DNA from: Allomuricauda sp.
Lineage (GTDB): Bacteria; Bacteroidota; Bacteroidia; Flavobacteriales; Flavobacteriaceae
Direction of reading: 5' to 3'
Length of the DNA: 39,952 nucleotides
Assembly (NCBI GenBank): GCA_030148305.1
Contig: JASBTS010000228.1
Location: 1 to 39,952, forward strand
Shown here: positions 1-10,112 of the stretch, in pieces
Numbering within the stretch: position 1 is the first letter of the stretch
Layout of the letters: the number at the start of each line of letters is the position of its first letter
Notes under the pieces: generated by a model
What the model was told of the DNA's origin: nothing
What the model saw: only the letters and a program-made list of their open reading frames with translations
Database searches by the model: none
Position numbers and translations under genes: made by a program

Positions 1-2
1 TT

Positions 3-1658
3 AATGGTCAGTGGATTACAAAGAAGCTTGAAAGCAAACTTCAAGAAGGATTTGGTATAAGCGTAGACAACATGGCCGAAGATGTTGTTGTTCTTAGTCC
101 TAAATGGTCGGATCATGCATTGGATTCAATAAACGGCTCAAAAATTACAATGGCTATTTTTAACCTTAACAATGTTCCATTCATTCATCAGTATGAGCTC
201 GATAGAGACAAAAATGCCATCTCTGTAAATCGAAATCAAATCCCAATTGGAATAAATACAGCTGTGATTTTGGATGAAAAAATGAAACCGCTCTCACAGC
301 GTATGTTCTTCAATAAACGTTCAACTAGTACAATGGTCCATGCAGTAGAGGTGAGATATTGCCTGACCAAAAATCAAGATTCCCTACAGTTGGATCTAAT
401 ACTGCCTGAAGGAATGACGATGGCCAATTTAAGCATGTCAGTGCTTCCTGCTGAATCAAGTGCATATTTGCCAAACAATTCTATTGGCTCCTCATTTTTA
501 GTACAGCCTTACCTCAAGCAGCAGTTTGTTGATGGCAACTATTTTTTTGAAGCGACAAAACGTTCAAAGGATTATCAGTTGGATACAAGATTGTTAATGG
601 AGGGCACAGAAAAGTTTAATTGGAATCTTAGGGCGAATAATATCCAAAATCTCCTTTTTGAAATGGAAAATAACATTGCCATAAAGGGAAAGATTTTAGA
701 TGCAGATACAAGTATTGAAACACAGGTTTCATTAATGTCCCAATCATTTGGCACTGTCAATCTTTTTGATCTTTCCTCCGATAAGAGTTTCCAGGGTAAC
801 CTTCCAGTTTTCGAGGGGGATTCTATTTTGATCAGTGTTCTGAACAATAAAGGAAAACTCAGAAAGCCAAAAGTGGAGCTCAATTTTAACAATGACCACG
901 ACCCTTTTGATTACAACAACTGGTTAAGCAATGTAAATCAGGTTGGTAAGGAACCTGTACAATTGGATACGGATGAAAATACGGTTCTAACGGATAGGAC
1001 CATATCTTTGGACGAAGTTGTGGTTTCGGAAAAGGCGAAGGAGATCAAAAAATATCAAATAACCGCAAACACCGAAATACGGATTATTGATGAAGCAGCT
1101 TTAAAACGATACACTTTTGAAAGTTATATCCGCATGTTGGGCTTTAAGATACTTCCAAATTATGTTAAAGGGGAAGGCGGTATCAATATTTATATATCAA
1201 ACCCTCCTGGATTGCAACAAGTGCCAGTATTTATTGACGGCTTGTCGAGTAGTCCTGGAGAACTGATTTCCAGACCTCTTTCATCCATAAAATCAGTTGT
1301 TTACAATAAAAGTAGGCCAACACCTTTCATTTCGATGTATTTGCGAAACAATTATGATCGATTGTACGGCAGAGGAGGGAAATTTTTAAGTTTGACAATC
1401 CCAAATGGATTCAGTCGAGCACAAGACTATTTTACTCCAAATTACCCTGATTATAGTTCATTTTTATATAAGAAGTACGGTGCAATTTGGTGGGAAAGTC
1501 AACTTGAAGTCAACTCAGAGGTACCCAACTCAATCATTGTGCCCTTAAATGAACAGAAAGAGGTGAAAGTCATTGTTGAGGGTATGTCCGCCGATGGGTA
1601 TTTGTACTATACTGAACTAATTTGTAGTCCTTTTGAATATAAATATTCAGCTAATTAA
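3..1658 (+). CDS. C-terminal part of a large secreted/outer-membrane-associated protein with a TonB-dependent-receptor plug-like region (partial at 5' window edge)
   Basis: Frame stays open upstream of the listed ATG at 72 (NGQWITKKLESKLQEGFGISVDN-M...). Contains TISLDEVVVSEKAKE and a plug-like VPVFIDGLSSSPGELISRPLSSIKSV stretch. Stop at 1658. Confidence 0.7.
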   Translation, partial: NGQWITKKLESKLQEGFGISVDNMAEDVVVLSPKWSDHALDSINGSKITMAIFNLNNVPFIHQYELDRDKNAISVNRNQIPIGINTAVILDEKMKPLSQRMFFNKRSTSTMVHAVEVRYCLTKNQDSLQLDLILPEGMTMANLSMSVLPAESSAYLPNNSIGSSFLVQPYLKQQFVDGNYFFEATKRSKDYQLDTRLLMEGTEKFNWNLRANNIQNLLFEMENNIAIKGKILDADTSIETQVSLMSQSFGTVNLFDLSSDKSFQGNLPVFEGDSILISVLNNKGKLRKPKVELNFNNDHDPFDYNNWLSNVNQVGKEPVQLDTDENTVLTDRTISLDEVVVSEKAKEIKKYQITANTEIRIIDEAALKRYTFESYIRMLGFKILPNYVKGEGGINIYISNPPGLQQVPVFIDGLSSSPGELISRPLSSIKSVVYNKSRPTPFISMYLRNNYDRLYGRGGKFLSLTIPNGFSRAQDYFTPNYPDYSSFLYKKYGAIWWESQLEVNSEVPNSIIVPLNEQKEVKVIVEGMSADGYLYYTELICSPFEYKYSAN

Positions 1659-1847
1659 GCTTGGCTTTTTGGTTGTTCAAATTTTGGTAAAAATTGCATC
1701 AATATGATTGAAAATGGCAAAAAAAGTAAGACAATATCCGAATAGTTCGTTTACAGTTTTAAAGAAAAACTTTTCGAGAAATCAAAGCAATATTTAACCA
1801 ATGATGTCATCTTAAAGCTAAAAAAAAACAATGGTCCAAATCTAGAT

Positions 1848-2942
1848 TTAGCTAAAAAAGCGCATTAATTTCTTATTTGCCATTAAAACAATAGAACAAA
1901 TAGCGATAAGGAAAAGCACTGCCCCAAGGAAAACATGTAAAAGGGATAGGGAGTGATGGTAATATCTGCTTAAGCCATATCCCGTGATACTGCCGTATAG
2001 AACAATGGCATGAAGAATATAAATGGACAATGTATTCCGACCAATATCAAGTAAAATCTTCTGGTTCAGAATGTTTCTCAAGCAAATGAAAATGGCAAAA
2101 ACCGAAAGAACCACGCCCAAACGGGCAAAAAGGTAACTGTCGTCAAGTGCAACATGAAAAAACTGGATATCGATCAGGTTTCCAAGGTACTTTACGAAAC
2201 CATAGGATTGAAAGATCAGTAGTGCCCCAATGGACAGGGTTATTAAAATTGCCTTCAAGTAGAACCTCTTTTTACTGAGATGAATATGGAAGAACCCGGA
2301 AATAGATGCTCCGGTCGTTGCAAAACCAAACCAAGGGACAATGGTAAAAACGGAACCGTTATCACGTGTAATATAATTCGAGAGCCAATCGGGCAATACA
2401 CCAAATTCCCATTGTTCAAATGTGGCGTTTGACAGGAAAAGTAAAATGGTAATGGAGCCTAACAAAATCAGGAACACATACTTATTGAACCTAAATGTCA
2501 TCAAGTAAAGCGCTATAATCAATAATATGGAGAGTCCCAGACATTGGAGTACGTGGACGATATCAAAATCAGGGTTGGCGGAACCGCTAAACAATTTATC
2601 TAACCGGACCTGCAACAAATAGCCGATGAAAATGAGGAGAACACCTCTTTTTATTCCCTTCTTTACGCGTGGATTTGACCATCCCATTTCATATTTCTTG
2701 AAGAGCAAATAAGTGAATATAAATCCCGATACAGTAAAGAACACAGGAGCAGTCACTCCTCTAAGGTATGCCCAAATGAAATAGATGTAACTGTCTTCTT
2801 CACGATATCTGTCTGCCAATAATGCGGACACAAAATGTCCCTGAAGCATCATTAAGATGGCCCAGCCACGAAGGGCATCAATAAAGTATAGCCTTTCTGT
2901 TCCTGATCGATCATGTGGAGAAGTTGTTATATGGTTTTTCAA
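1848..2942 (-). CDS. Multi-pass membrane acyltransferase-like protein (DUF1624/HGSNAT-catalytic-like)
   Basis: RLYFIDALRGWAILMMLQGHFV N-terminal motif, about 10 hydrophobic segments, FFTVSGFIFTYLL. Confidence 0.75.
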   Translation of the reverse strand: MKNHITTSPHDRSGTERLYFIDALRGWAILMMLQGHFVSALLADRYREEDSYIYFIWAYLRGVTAPVFFTVSGFIFTYLLFKKYEMGWSNPRVKKGIKRGVLLIFIGYLLQVRLDKLFSGSANPDFDIVHVLQCLGLSILLIIALYLMTFRFNKYVFLILLGSITILLFLSNATFEQWEFGVLPDWLSNYITRDNGSVFTIVPWFGFATTGASISGFFHIHLSKKRFYLKAILITLSIGALLIFQSYGFVKYLGNLIDIQFFHVALDDSYLFARLGVVLSVFAIFICLRNILNQKILLDIGRNTLSIYILHAIVLYGSITGYGLSRYYHHSLSLLHVFLGAVLFLIAICSIVLMANKKLMRFFS

Positions 2943-3127
2943 GGGGAATTTGTTTTATCCATTTCAAGGGGCATGGGTTGCTAGAAATACGTAATTATTG
3001 GACAATCGGACTATTCAGCATACCTTTAATGAAAGGTACTTTCAAATTCTTTGATGTACAGGAAAGGTACAATTATGTTATGTAAACGTTTGAATAAAAA
3101 TTAAAGATCAAATAAACAATCAATACT

Positions 3128-3871
3128 TTGACCATACCCTTCGAGCCTTCCCTTTTCGGAATTAAGATCAATGTCCATCTCATACTGGAATATCTGGCTT
3201 TCTTTATTGGTTTTAGATATTATATCAGGTTGCGAAGGTCGTCCAAAGACAACATATCCAACGGGAACAGGCTTTCGATTATACTCGGAGCCATTGTTGG
3301 CGCTTTTATAGGTTCAAGACTTATGGGATTTTTGGAAAATCCATTGATCCCAATGAACACCGATAATCTGTTGCAGTTGCTCAACACAAAGTCAATAATG
3401 GGAGGTTTGTTTGGCGGATTGATCGGAGTTGAATTATCAAAAAAAATAATACGGGAAAAACAATCATCAGGCGACCTATTCACTTTTCCGATTATCGTAG
3501 GAATACTTATTGGCCGTTTAGGTTGTTTTTTAAGCGGCACCAACGAATTTACCTATGGTAAGGAAACCCGTTTTTTTATAGGGATGGACTTGGGCGATGG
3601 CTTGCTAAGGCATCCAACCTCACTTTATGAAATGCTATTTTTAATACTACTGTTCGTCCTTTTGAAGCGATTTTCGAATTACCTTGAACAGGAAAATGGA
3701 TTACTGTTCAAGGTTTTTATGTTGGCGTACTTTGGATTTCGTTTCTTTATAGAGTTCCTTAAACCCAATGTTTTTTATGTTTTGGGATTGAGCAGTATTC
3801 AATGGCTTTGTGTAGTGTGCTGGATGTATTACCTGCCCACTTTAAATAAATTGGTTAGAAATGCCTACTAG
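3128..3871 (+). CDS. Prolipoprotein diacylglyceryl transferase (Lgt)-like membrane protein, divergent
   Basis: Multi-pass; GRLGCFLSGTNEFTYG resembles the Lgt GR-x-G-N-F-x-N-G-E-x-x-G signature and HPTSLYE resembles HPTQLYE. TTG start. Overlaps the next CDS by 11 bp. Confidence 0.75.
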   Translation: MTIPFEPSLFGIKINVHLILEYLAFFIGFRYYIRLRRSSKDNISNGNRLSIILGAIVGAFIGSRLMGFLENPLIPMNTDNLLQLLNTKSIMGGLFGGLIGVELSKKIIREKQSSGDLFTFPIIVGILIGRLGCFLSGTNEFTYGKETRFFIGMDLGDGLLRHPTSLYEMLFLILLFVLLKRFSNYLEQENGLLFKVFMLAYFGFRFFIEFLKPNVFYVLGLSSIQWLCVVCWMYYLPTLNKLVRNAY

Positions 3872-5255
3872 AAAATATACCTATTACGATTATACGATCA
3901 GCTTGTGCCCTGAATGCCTAAAGCGCATTGATGCAAAAATAGTATTTGAAGACGGGAAGGTCTACATGTTGAAAAGATGTCCGGAACATGGCAACTCAAA
4001 GGTTTTGATAGCCGATGATATTGAGTATTATAAAAACATCAGAAACTACAACAAGCCTTCCGAAACACCCTATAAGTTCAATACAAAAACCCATTATGGG
4101 TGTCCGTATGACTGTGGGCTTTGTCCGGATCACGAGCAACATTCTTGCCTAACCATTATTGAAATAACGGACCGATGTAACCTCACATGTCCCACGTGCT
4201 ATGCTGGTTCTTCCCCAACCTATGGAAGACATAGAACCTTCGAGGAAGTGAAAACCATGCTGGATACCATTGTCGCAAACGAAAAGGAACCGGATGTGGT
4301 GCAGATCAGCGGGGGTGAACCCACCATACACCCTCAATTTTTTGAAATCCTGGATTATGCCAAAACCCTACCCATAAAGCATATTATGGTAAACACCAAT
4401 GGGTTGGCAATTGCAAAGGATTTTGAATTTGCAAAGCGGTTAAAAAGCTACTCGCCCGACTTTGAAATTTATTTGCAATTTGATTCCTTCGAAGAAGATG
4501 CCTTGGTAACGTTGCGAGGGGCAAACCTGAAGAAAATCAGGGAGAAGGCCATTGACCACTTAAACCAACTCAATCTTTCAACCACGTTGGTGGTTACCCT
4601 TCAAAAAGGGTTGAACGATCATGAGATTGGGAAGGTAATCGATTATGCCCTTCAACAAAAATGCGTAAGGGGCGTTACTTTTCAACCTACACAAATTGCG
4701 GGCAGGCTGGATAATTTCGATGCGGAAAAAGATAGGATTACCCTAACGGAAGTGAGACGGAAGATACTGGAACAAACACCCATTTTCACTCCGGATGATC
4801 TCATACCCGTGCCCTGTAATCCTGATGCATTGGTAATGGGCTATGTATTAAAACTGGATGGCAACAACATTCCGCTTACAAGATATGTGAACCCAACAGA
4901 TCTGCTGGACAATGGGAAAAATACCATTGTGTATGAACAAGATGAGGCCTTACATCAAAAAATGTTTGAAATATTCAGCACAGGTACCTCCACGGACAAG
5001 GCATCATCCAAATTGCACAGTTTACTTTGTTGCCTCCCCTTTGTGGAGGCACCCAATCTCGGGTATGACAATTTGTTCAGGATAATCATCATGCAGTTTA
5101 TTGATGCCCATAACTTTGATGTGAGGGCCATAAAAAAATCATGTGTCCATATCGTTAACAAGGACTATAAAATAATTCCATTTGAAACCATGAACCTATT
5201 TTATAGGGATGACAAAGTGGAATACTTGGAAAAACTTAAGGAAAATGCAATTTAA
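3861..5255 (+). CDS. Radical SAM protein of the Tes/MJ0619-like type (extra Cys clusters)
   Basis: CNLTCPTCYA radical SAM motif (CxxxCxxC), N-terminal CPEC...CPEHG zinc-ribbon/rubredoxin-like Cys pairs, and CPYDCGLCPDHEQHSC auxiliary cluster motif. Confidence 0.85.
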   Translation: MPTRKYTYYDYTISLCPECLKRIDAKIVFEDGKVYMLKRCPEHGNSKVLIADDIEYYKNIRNYNKPSETPYKFNTKTHYGCPYDCGLCPDHEQHSCLTIIEITDRCNLTCPTCYAGSSPTYGRHRTFEEVKTMLDTIVANEKEPDVVQISGGEPTIHPQFFEILDYAKTLPIKHIMVNTNGLAIAKDFEFAKRLKSYSPDFEIYLQFDSFEEDALVTLRGANLKKIREKAIDHLNQLNLSTTLVVTLQKGLNDHEIGKVIDYALQQKCVRGVTFQPTQIAGRLDNFDAEKDRITLTEVRRKILEQTPIFTPDDLIPVPCNPDALVMGYVLKLDGNNIPLTRYVNPTDLLDNGKNTIVYEQDEALHQKMFEIFSTGTSTDKASSKLHSLLCCLPFVEAPNLGYDNLFRIIIMQFIDAHNFDVRAIKKSCVHIVNKDYKIIPFETMNLFYRDDKVEYLEKLKENAI

Positions 5256-5266
5256 ACTTTCAACCC

Positions 5267-5452
5267 ATGGATGAAACTATGATACTATTGCTGTTTTTGT
5301 TGTTGATTGTTTATTGGTTGACCCCGATACTATTGTTCATCATTGGCATTGTAAAACTAAAGTCGAAACCAAAAACCGCAAAAATCCTTTTTATTGTTGC
5401 AGCGGTCATGTTGGTAGTTGGTTTTGGGGTTTGCGGAGCGATGTTGTCTTAA
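5267..5452 (+). CDS. Small two-TM membrane protein
   Basis: 61 aa, two hydrophobic segments, starts 11 bp after the radical SAM stop. Confidence 0.55.
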   Translation: MDETMILLLFLLLIVYWLTPILLFIIGIVKLKSKPKTAKILFIVAAVMLVVGFGVCGAMLS

Positions 5453-5627
5453 AATGGGAGTATACCAAACTATTCCGTCACCTTTTGTTCTAAACTCAAA
5501 AAGTGGAAACTCCAGTAAATATGGGGGGATCTAGGAAATAGTTAGATTCTTACCTAGGCTACTATTCTACAACCGAATGAAAGCAATAAAATATTGTTTC
5601 CGCAACGGGTGACCTGCACTCTAAGTA

Positions 5628-7292
5628 TCATATAGCAAAAGGAATTTCTGTTGTGATTTTCATCGGTTTTTTGGTCATTGGATGCATAAATTCCACCTGT
5701 TGCGCATGCAAACAAAGTCGCTCTGACGGGGTGCCATATAAATTATCCCCAACAATAGGTGCATGTAGGCCCAATTTATGCGCACAATGCACCCGCAATT
5801 GATGCGAACGTCCCGTTACAGGATTCAATTTGATCATAGTTTGGGTGGCTGTTTTTTGTATCACTTCATAAAGTGTCAATGCCGGTCTGCCATGTTCATA
5901 ATGTACCATTTGCATGGGTCTGTTGTTAATGTCCAAAACAAGTGGGAGCTCAATTTGTCCCAACGTTTCATCAATGGGTTTCTCCAGTAATGCATAATAG
6001 GTTTTGTGAATGGTACGTTCCAGGAATTGCTGTTGTAGCAACTTGTGCGCTTTTTTAGAAAGGGCAACAATCATGATTCCCGAGGTATCTTGATCCAACC
6101 GATGTACGATCATTGGGCCATTGGCATTGGCATATTTTTCCAGAATACGGGACTTGACCGAGTCCTTTATGTGCCTTCCCGGAACAGACAGCATGCCGGC
6201 TGGTTTGTTCACGACCACCAAATGTTCGTCCTCAAAAAGAACTTCCAGTTTCTTTCCTGCTCCAAAATTTTCCAACAAGGGGTTTGGTTTTACTGGAATT
6301 CCCTTGAGCATATGTGCCAAAATAGGGCGGCATTTACCTTTGCAGGCAGGGTAAAACTTACCATGTTCCCTTATCTCCGAATTTGGGGAAGACCCCCACC
6401 AAAACTCAGCCAGTGCCACGGGTTTCATTCCTTGTTGAAAAGCGTACTGAAACAGTTTTGGAGCAGCACATTCACCAGCTCCGGCTGGTGGCACATCTAC
6501 CCCAAAATCGGAAAAGACCGTCTTGACATCTTTGCCTTCTCCGATGCTGTTCAAAAAAATGTAGGATTTAAAAATGGCATCCTGCAGTTCTATGGACTTG
6601 ACTTTTCGTTGGGTTTTCAGCGCTTCAATGCGTTCATGGAACTCTCCATATGCTGTTATTGCCTTCTCTAGTCGCAAGTTCTCTGAACGGGTAAAACGTC
6701 TCAGGTCCATTCCTTCATTGGCTCCTTGATTTGCCAATTCTTCCAGGAGTTTCTTGCGTTTTTTTTCAGGAAGTTGAATGGACTCTTTTCTAAGTCTATC
6801 GCGTTCCGATTTGCTCTTTTTTGCCGCTTTCTTGGCTACCAGTATATTTTCCTTGGTCTCTTCGATGATTTTTTTTAATTGCTGCTTGGCATTGATGAAC
6901 CCATCACTTTCTTCCAACGCCATAACTTCTTTGTTAATGGTATTGATAGTGGCCATTTCTGGAAAATCCTTTCCTTTTGGTAATTGATGAACGGGCGGTA
7001 CAAAGGGTAAGATTTCCAGTTCAGGTTGTAGCTCCCCCGAATAAGCACTGAGATATCCAAGTCCAGCGTCTTTGGGTTGAACCACAAGCACGCCCAACAT
7101 ACGTCCGGTTGGTTGATCCATCAATTCCGGTAGATTTTGTTTCAATCTATGTTGAAGGTCTTGTGCCGCTTTTTTGGCAATAGCAATCGGTGTATAAAAA
7201 TGGGGATATTCAAATGAATCAGGAAGTGGGTCCTGTTCATTCGTTGTCAAATAAACTATTTTGGAATCTTCGAAAGGTGAACCAGTTGCCAA
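5628..7292 (-). CDS. RluA-family pseudouridine synthase with long N-terminal coiled-coil region
   Basis: VVNKPAGMLSVPG, HRLDQDTSGIMIVALS, TGRSHQLRVHCAH motifs; Lys/Glu-rich coiled-coil in the N-terminal half. Confidence 0.9.
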   Translation of the reverse strand: MATGSPFEDSKIVYLTTNEQDPLPDSFEYPHFYTPIAIAKKAAQDLQHRLKQNLPELMDQPTGRMLGVLVVQPKDAGLGYLSAYSGELQPELEILPFVPPVHQLPKGKDFPEMATINTINKEVMALEESDGFINAKQQLKKIIEETKENILVAKKAAKKSKSERDRLRKESIQLPEKKRKKLLEELANQGANEGMDLRRFTRSENLRLEKAITAYGEFHERIEALKTQRKVKSIELQDAIFKSYIFLNSIGEGKDVKTVFSDFGVDVPPAGAGECAAPKLFQYAFQQGMKPVALAEFWWGSSPNSEIREHGKFYPACKGKCRPILAHMLKGIPVKPNPLLENFGAGKKLEVLFEDEHLVVVNKPAGMLSVPGRHIKDSVKSRILEKYANANGPMIVHRLDQDTSGIMIVALSKKAHKLLQQQFLERTIHKTYYALLEKPIDETLGQIELPLVLDINNRPMQMVHYEHGRPALTLYEVIQKTATQTMIKLNPVTGRSHQLRVHCAHKLGLHAPIVGDNLYGTPSERLCLHAQQVEFMHPMTKKPMKITTEIPFAI

Positions 7293-7450
7293 TACCCGTT
7301 AATTTTCTAGCCGATTACTTGTCCTGTATGGACTTGATCATTCTTGCAAATTTAATGCTCTTATGTGGATAAGCTATTTTTGGGTTTAAAAGTAAGACTT
7401 GACTTTTGCCGGGACATCAAAATGCGATTAAACGAAGGATAAGGTCGGGG

Positions 7451-8095
7451 TTATTGAATCAATCCCCAGTCCACGGCTTTCTTGATCATCCCAACGGAGT
7501 TTTTCACATCCATTTTTACAAAGAGGTTGCGTTTGTGGGTCACTACCGTATTGGTGCTTACAAATAAAAGATCGGCAATTTCCTGTGTGGTATGTTCCTT
7601 GGCAATCAATTTAATCACTTCTATTTCCCGTTTGGTAATCATGGGAATGGAACCCTCCTTTGGTTTGGGTTCTTCGGTGAGACTCTCGATCATTTTAGCG
7701 GTTAAATGGGAACTGATGACCTTTTTGCCTTCATGGGCATCCTTTATTCCTTGGATGAGGTATTCCTTGGAGGCATTTTTGAGCAAATACCCATTGGCCC
7801 CTATTTTGAACAGGGAGGTGATGATGCTGCCTTCGTCATTGGTGGTGAGCATGATCACTTTTACTTCCGGGTATGATTTTTTTACATGCATGGTGGTTTC
7901 CAGCCCATCCATTACCGGCATTTGAAGATCAAGCAGCAAGACATCCACAGGTTCTTTTTTGAGAAACTCCAGAACTTCAAGACCATTACTGGCCGTACCT
8001 ACAATGCTCAGTTCCCTGTCTTTTGCAAATATGGCCTTTAAACCATCCAACATGATTTGGTGGTCATCCGCTAGCAATACCTTGATCTTTTCCAT
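7451..8095 (-). CDS. NarL/FixJ-type response regulator (REC + LuxR HTH)
   Basis: KVLLADDHQIMLDGLKAIF, DVLLLDLQMPVMDG, and ITKREIEVIKLIAKEHTTQEIADLLFVSTNTVVTHKRNLF. Confidence 0.93.
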   Translation of the reverse strand: MEKIKVLLADDHQIMLDGLKAIFAKDRELSIVGTASNGLEVLEFLKKEPVDVLLLDLQMPVMDGLETTMHVKKSYPEVKVIMLTTNDEGSIITSLFKIGANGYLLKNASKEYLIQGIKDAHEGKKVISSHLTAKMIESLTEEPKPKEGSIPMITKREIEVIKLIAKEHTTQEIADLLFVSTNTVVTHKRNLFVKMDVKNSVGMIKKAVDWGLIQ

Positions 8096-8115
8096 ACTAT
8101 TTTCAATTTATAATG

Positions 8116-10029
8116 CTAAGTATTGTGCTTTTTGTTTAATGGAATGTTTATGGTTACCAATGTTCCCATGCCTTCTCGGCTGTTGATGTCGAAAGTGCCC
8201 CCAATAAATTCTGTCCTGAACGCGATGCTTTTCAATCCCATACCTTTATCCGCTTTTAGGCTATTGGGGTCAAAACCGACGCCATCGTCCTCAATGGTAA
8301 GGTCAAACCAGTCATCGCTATAGGTAATCTGCACCAATACTTCCTTTGCATCGGCATACTTTACAATGTTGTTCAAAGATTCTTGTACAATCCTGAAAAT
8401 CATGATATTGGTATTGTCATCAAATACCTTCTCCGTGCCATGTACCTGAAATTCGGCATGGAAAGGATGAATGGCATCCATTTTTTTCACCAAGTCCTCA
8501 ATGGCTTTTCTCAATCCCAGTTTCTTTAGGGACTGCGGCATCATTTCGTGGGCGATCTTTCGGACTTCGGTGCAGGCCTCATCGATCATTTGACTGGCGG
8601 AAACATATATTTTTTTGGAATTGTTGTCATCAAAATTGATCTGCAAACTTCCGATGTTCACTTTTAAACTCGATAACAGATTCCCCAATCCATCATGTAG
8701 GTCCCTAGCAATTCGGGTGCGTTCCTTTTCTTGCCCTTCCAACATGGAGCGCATGGAAACGATCTGCTGCTCCCGCTGTGCCTCGTGCAGCTCCAGCTTG
8801 GCGGTATTCATCCTGTTTTTATAATATAAAAAACCGACTAATGTAATCAACAAGAGTCCTCCCAAAGAGAATAGCAACATGTTCACGTGATCTTGTTTTT
8901 TTTGGTTCAATACTTCTTCTTCCAGCAATTGGATCTTTAATTGATCCTTTTCAAATTTTATCTTCATGTCGGCCAGGGCCTCAATACTGCTTTCACTCAG
9001 TTTATATTCTTCCTCCATTTGCTTTTGCTTTAGGAGAAGGTCATAGGCGGCCTTATAATTCTTGTTCATTAAAAATTGTTCCCGCCTCACATCCATGATG
9101 TAATTCTTTAGTCCGATCCTGTCATCAAGCCCAGGAGTTTGCTCTGCTTTTTGGATTATATCATTTGAACTTAAGAAGCCATATTCTTTGATCAAATCCG
9201 AAATAGCAGCGGTGTCTATTTTTTTTTGCGCCGCTTCATACATCATGGAAACAATACTCATCATGGATTCCACAACACCAACATCCTCTGCATCTTTTCG
9301 GTGTTCATATCCTTTTAAGTAGTTGGTTGCTGCCGATTCCAGGTTACCGTTCATCTTATGGCATTCTCCCAAACCTTGATAGAGCCTCGCAATCTCTACA
9401 TGGGCAACAGGAATTTCCGTCAACCTATATTCCAAAGCTTCCTGATATTTCTTTAATCCTTCTTCGGCATTCCCAGAAGTGTATTCCGCAACGGCCCAAT
9501 TGTTCAATATGCCTGCTTTCCGTTCCTCGTTGGGTATCTGGGCGAAGTAATCATACGCTTTTTTGAAGGCCATCTTTGAATCTTCCAAAGAGCCATAGGT
9601 TAATAGGATTACCCCCCGCGTATCATAAACATTCCCTAATCCGTACAAGTCCTTGATTTGGAAAAAATAGACTGAAGCACTATCCAAATAAGCCGTCTTT
9701 TTCTCCATTTCGTCAAAACCTGTGCACCAGCCCAACCGGTGAAACGACTTTCCAATAAGTCTAGGGCTACCCAATTTTTTGGCCAAGGCCAAACCAGATT
9801 TTGACTGCTGCACCGCCTCTTCACCATCATACAACAGATATGCGATTCTTAAATGAGTTTCACATTTAAGGGAGTCATCCGGCATGTTAATGACCACTGC
9901 CCGCAGACTATCCAATTCCTGCGATTGTCCAAGGACCATCTCGCTGCCCAGTAGCACGAAAAGAATCAATAATCGTGTACTTCGGATGGCAATCTTGTAT
10001 TTGGATGGAATAATATCCTCCACAGACAT
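8116..10029 (-). CDS. TPR sensor histidine kinase (HisKA_3 type), cognate to the adjacent response regulator
   Basis: TPR-rich N-terminus, one TM, ERTRIARDLHDGLGNLLSSLK (HisKA_3 H-box), HATPase DDGVGFDPNSLKADKGMGLKSI. Confidence 0.92.
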   Translation of the reverse strand: MSVEDIIPSKYKIAIRSTRLLILFVLLGSEMVLGQSQELDSLRAVVINMPDDSLKCETHLRIAYLLYDGEEAVQQSKSGLALAKKLGSPRLIGKSFHRLGWCTGFDEMEKKTAYLDSASVYFFQIKDLYGLGNVYDTRGVILLTYGSLEDSKMAFKKAYDYFAQIPNEERKAGILNNWAVAEYTSGNAEEGLKKYQEALEYRLTEIPVAHVEIARLYQGLGECHKMNGNLESAATNYLKGYEHRKDAEDVGVVESMMSIVSMMYEAAQKKIDTAAISDLIKEYGFLSSNDIIQKAEQTPGLDDRIGLKNYIMDVRREQFLMNKNYKAAYDLLLKQKQMEEEYKLSESSIEALADMKIKFEKDQLKIQLLEEEVLNQKKQDHVNMLLFSLGGLLLITLVGFLYYKNRMNTAKLELHEAQREQQIVSMRSMLEGQEKERTRIARDLHDGLGNLLSSLKVNIGSLQINFDDNNSKKIYVSASQMIDEACTEVRKIAHEMMPQSLKKLGLRKAIEDLVKKMDAIHPFHAEFQVHGTEKVFDDNTNIMIFRIVQESLNNIVKYADAKEVLVQITYSDDWFDLTIEDDGVGFDPNSLKADKGMGLKSIAFRTEFIGGTFDINSREGMGTLVTINIPLNKKHNT

Positions 10030-10112
10030 AGTTGGTTTTTATGGTTTACAGCAAGTATGTTTTGCCAAGGATAAAGTTATCGAATTAAAAAAGTCGCACA
10101 ACACATAAAACC

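Noticed and set aside
6045-6671. 208-aa ORF antisense to the RluA-family gene
   Set aside because: Shadow ORF over a conserved pseudouridine synthase; His/Trp/Cys-rich translation typical of a non-coding frame.
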